From contig JAFABI010000014.1 in the NCBI GenBank assembly GCA_023426125.1, forward strand, positions 1 to 62,462: a DNA stretch of 62,462 nucleotides, given 5' to 3'. Below the pieces are notes generated by a model. The model had not been told where the DNA came from. It ran no database searches and saw only the letters and a list, made by a program, of their open reading frames with translations. A program made the translations under genes and the position numbers. Below are positions 62,168 to 62,462 of the stretch, piece after piece. Within the stretch, counting starts at the first letter, position 1; each line of letters opens with the position of its first letter. The DNA comes from Bacillota bacterium (lineage in GTDB: Bacteria > Bacillota > Clostridia > Acetivibrionales > DTU013).

Positions 62168-62462
62168 ATGCCAAGAGCAGCAAGAAAAAAGTCCGAAGAT
62201 GCATTTTACCATGTTATGTGTAGGAGTATCAGTGAAAGGGATCTGTTTCTTTGTGATGAAGATAAAGATTATTATCTGTCTTTGTTGAAAAAATACTGCG
62301 AAAAATGCCACTGTAAAATATATGCATATTGTCTCATGGATAATCATGTCCATATTTACATAGATCCGTGCGGTTTTGACATATCGACTTATATGCGTCA
62401 TCTAAACACAGCATATGTATCCTATTTCAACAGGCGCTACAAGCGGCATGGTCACTTATTCC
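62168..62462 (+). CDS. REP-associated tyrosine (Y1/HUH) transposase, partial
   Basis: Opens at ATG 62168 behind AGAGGTGAT and runs open to the window edge (98 codons). MPRAARKKSEDAFYHVMCRS and YCLMDNHVHIYIDP are the start and the HUH metal motif (HVH) of Y1 transposases of the RAYT/IS200-like family. Members nick single-stranded DNA at hairpins and, as RAYTs, are tied to palindromic REP elements. The catalytic Tyr lies beyond the edge. AT-rich upstream; whether an IS end lies nearby cannot be seen. Confidence 0.85.
   Translation, partial: MPRAARKKSEDAFYHVMCRSISERDLFLCDEDKDYYLSLLKKYCEKCHCKIYAYCLMDNHVHIYIDPCGFDISTYMRHLNTAYVSYFNRRYKRHGHLF

Overview
This window reads as chromosomal DNA of an anaerobic, low-to-moderate GC member of the Clostridia (Firmicutes). 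The signs are strong AGGAGG-type ribosome binding sites, S-layer-homology (SLH) surface proteins, a LytTR/GHKL pair, PucR, MerR and duplicated AraC regulators, a Kdp potassium system with small upstream membrane ORFs, and a 2-enoate-reductase-type flavoenzyme with a four-cysteine iron-sulfur motif. I saw no rRNA, tRNA, CRISPR array or prophage.

Layout. 1-2.2 kb: alkylation-repair pair, an Ada/AraC/AlkA fusion followed directly by Ogt. 2.3-7 kb: a GC-rich short-chain dehydrogenase, then a flavin enoate reductase divergent from a PucR-type regulator. 7-14.7 kb: a mannoside locus with two paralogous tandem-HTH AraC regulators (one truncated) divergent from a beta-mannosidase, an MFS transporter and a URO-D-family protein. 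15-18 kb: small ORFs, DUF4256, a decayed gene and a GC-rich LytTR/GHKL two-component pair. 18-24.4 kb: a nested palindromic element, then a 1913-residue SLH protein. 24.6-34.5 kb: accessory genes and wreckage, with a MerR gene, a collapsed ABC transporter, a P1 peptidase, a sugar-dehydrogenase-like propeller, an ECF sigma factor with a DUF4179 partner, an orphan HlyD-type adaptor, a frameshifted Crp/Fnr regulator, DUF4386 and a 3-methyladenine glycosylase. 34.8-40.6 kb: a second SLH protein, class I aldolase, a MATE/MerR divergent pair and an HD-domain nucleotidase.

40.7-56 kb is a potassium-homeostasis island: kdpD, kdpE, a KimA-like transporter, a stand-alone KdpD sensory domain without kinase, then kdpC, kdpB, kdpA, kdpF and one extra small membrane ORF on the opposite strand, followed by a HAMP/PAS histidine kinase and a receiver-TPR protein. 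A 20-bp direct-repeat box (two CTTAAT half-sites 11 bp apart) lies upstream of both kdpD and the KimA-like gene and may be a KdpE operator. 56-62.5 kb: nicotinate phosphoribosyltransferase, an MCP/CheW pair, an HTH protein of unknown function preceded by a large symmetric inverted repeat, and the 5' part of a REP-associated-type (Y1) transposase cut by the window edge.

Two families of palindromic, MITE-like elements each occur twice (18025-18238 with 48188-48284; 37609-37721 with 53406-53480). One copy carries a second palindromic element inserted inside it, and another supplies the stop codon of the MATE gene. All functional assignments come from reading motifs; no database search was run.
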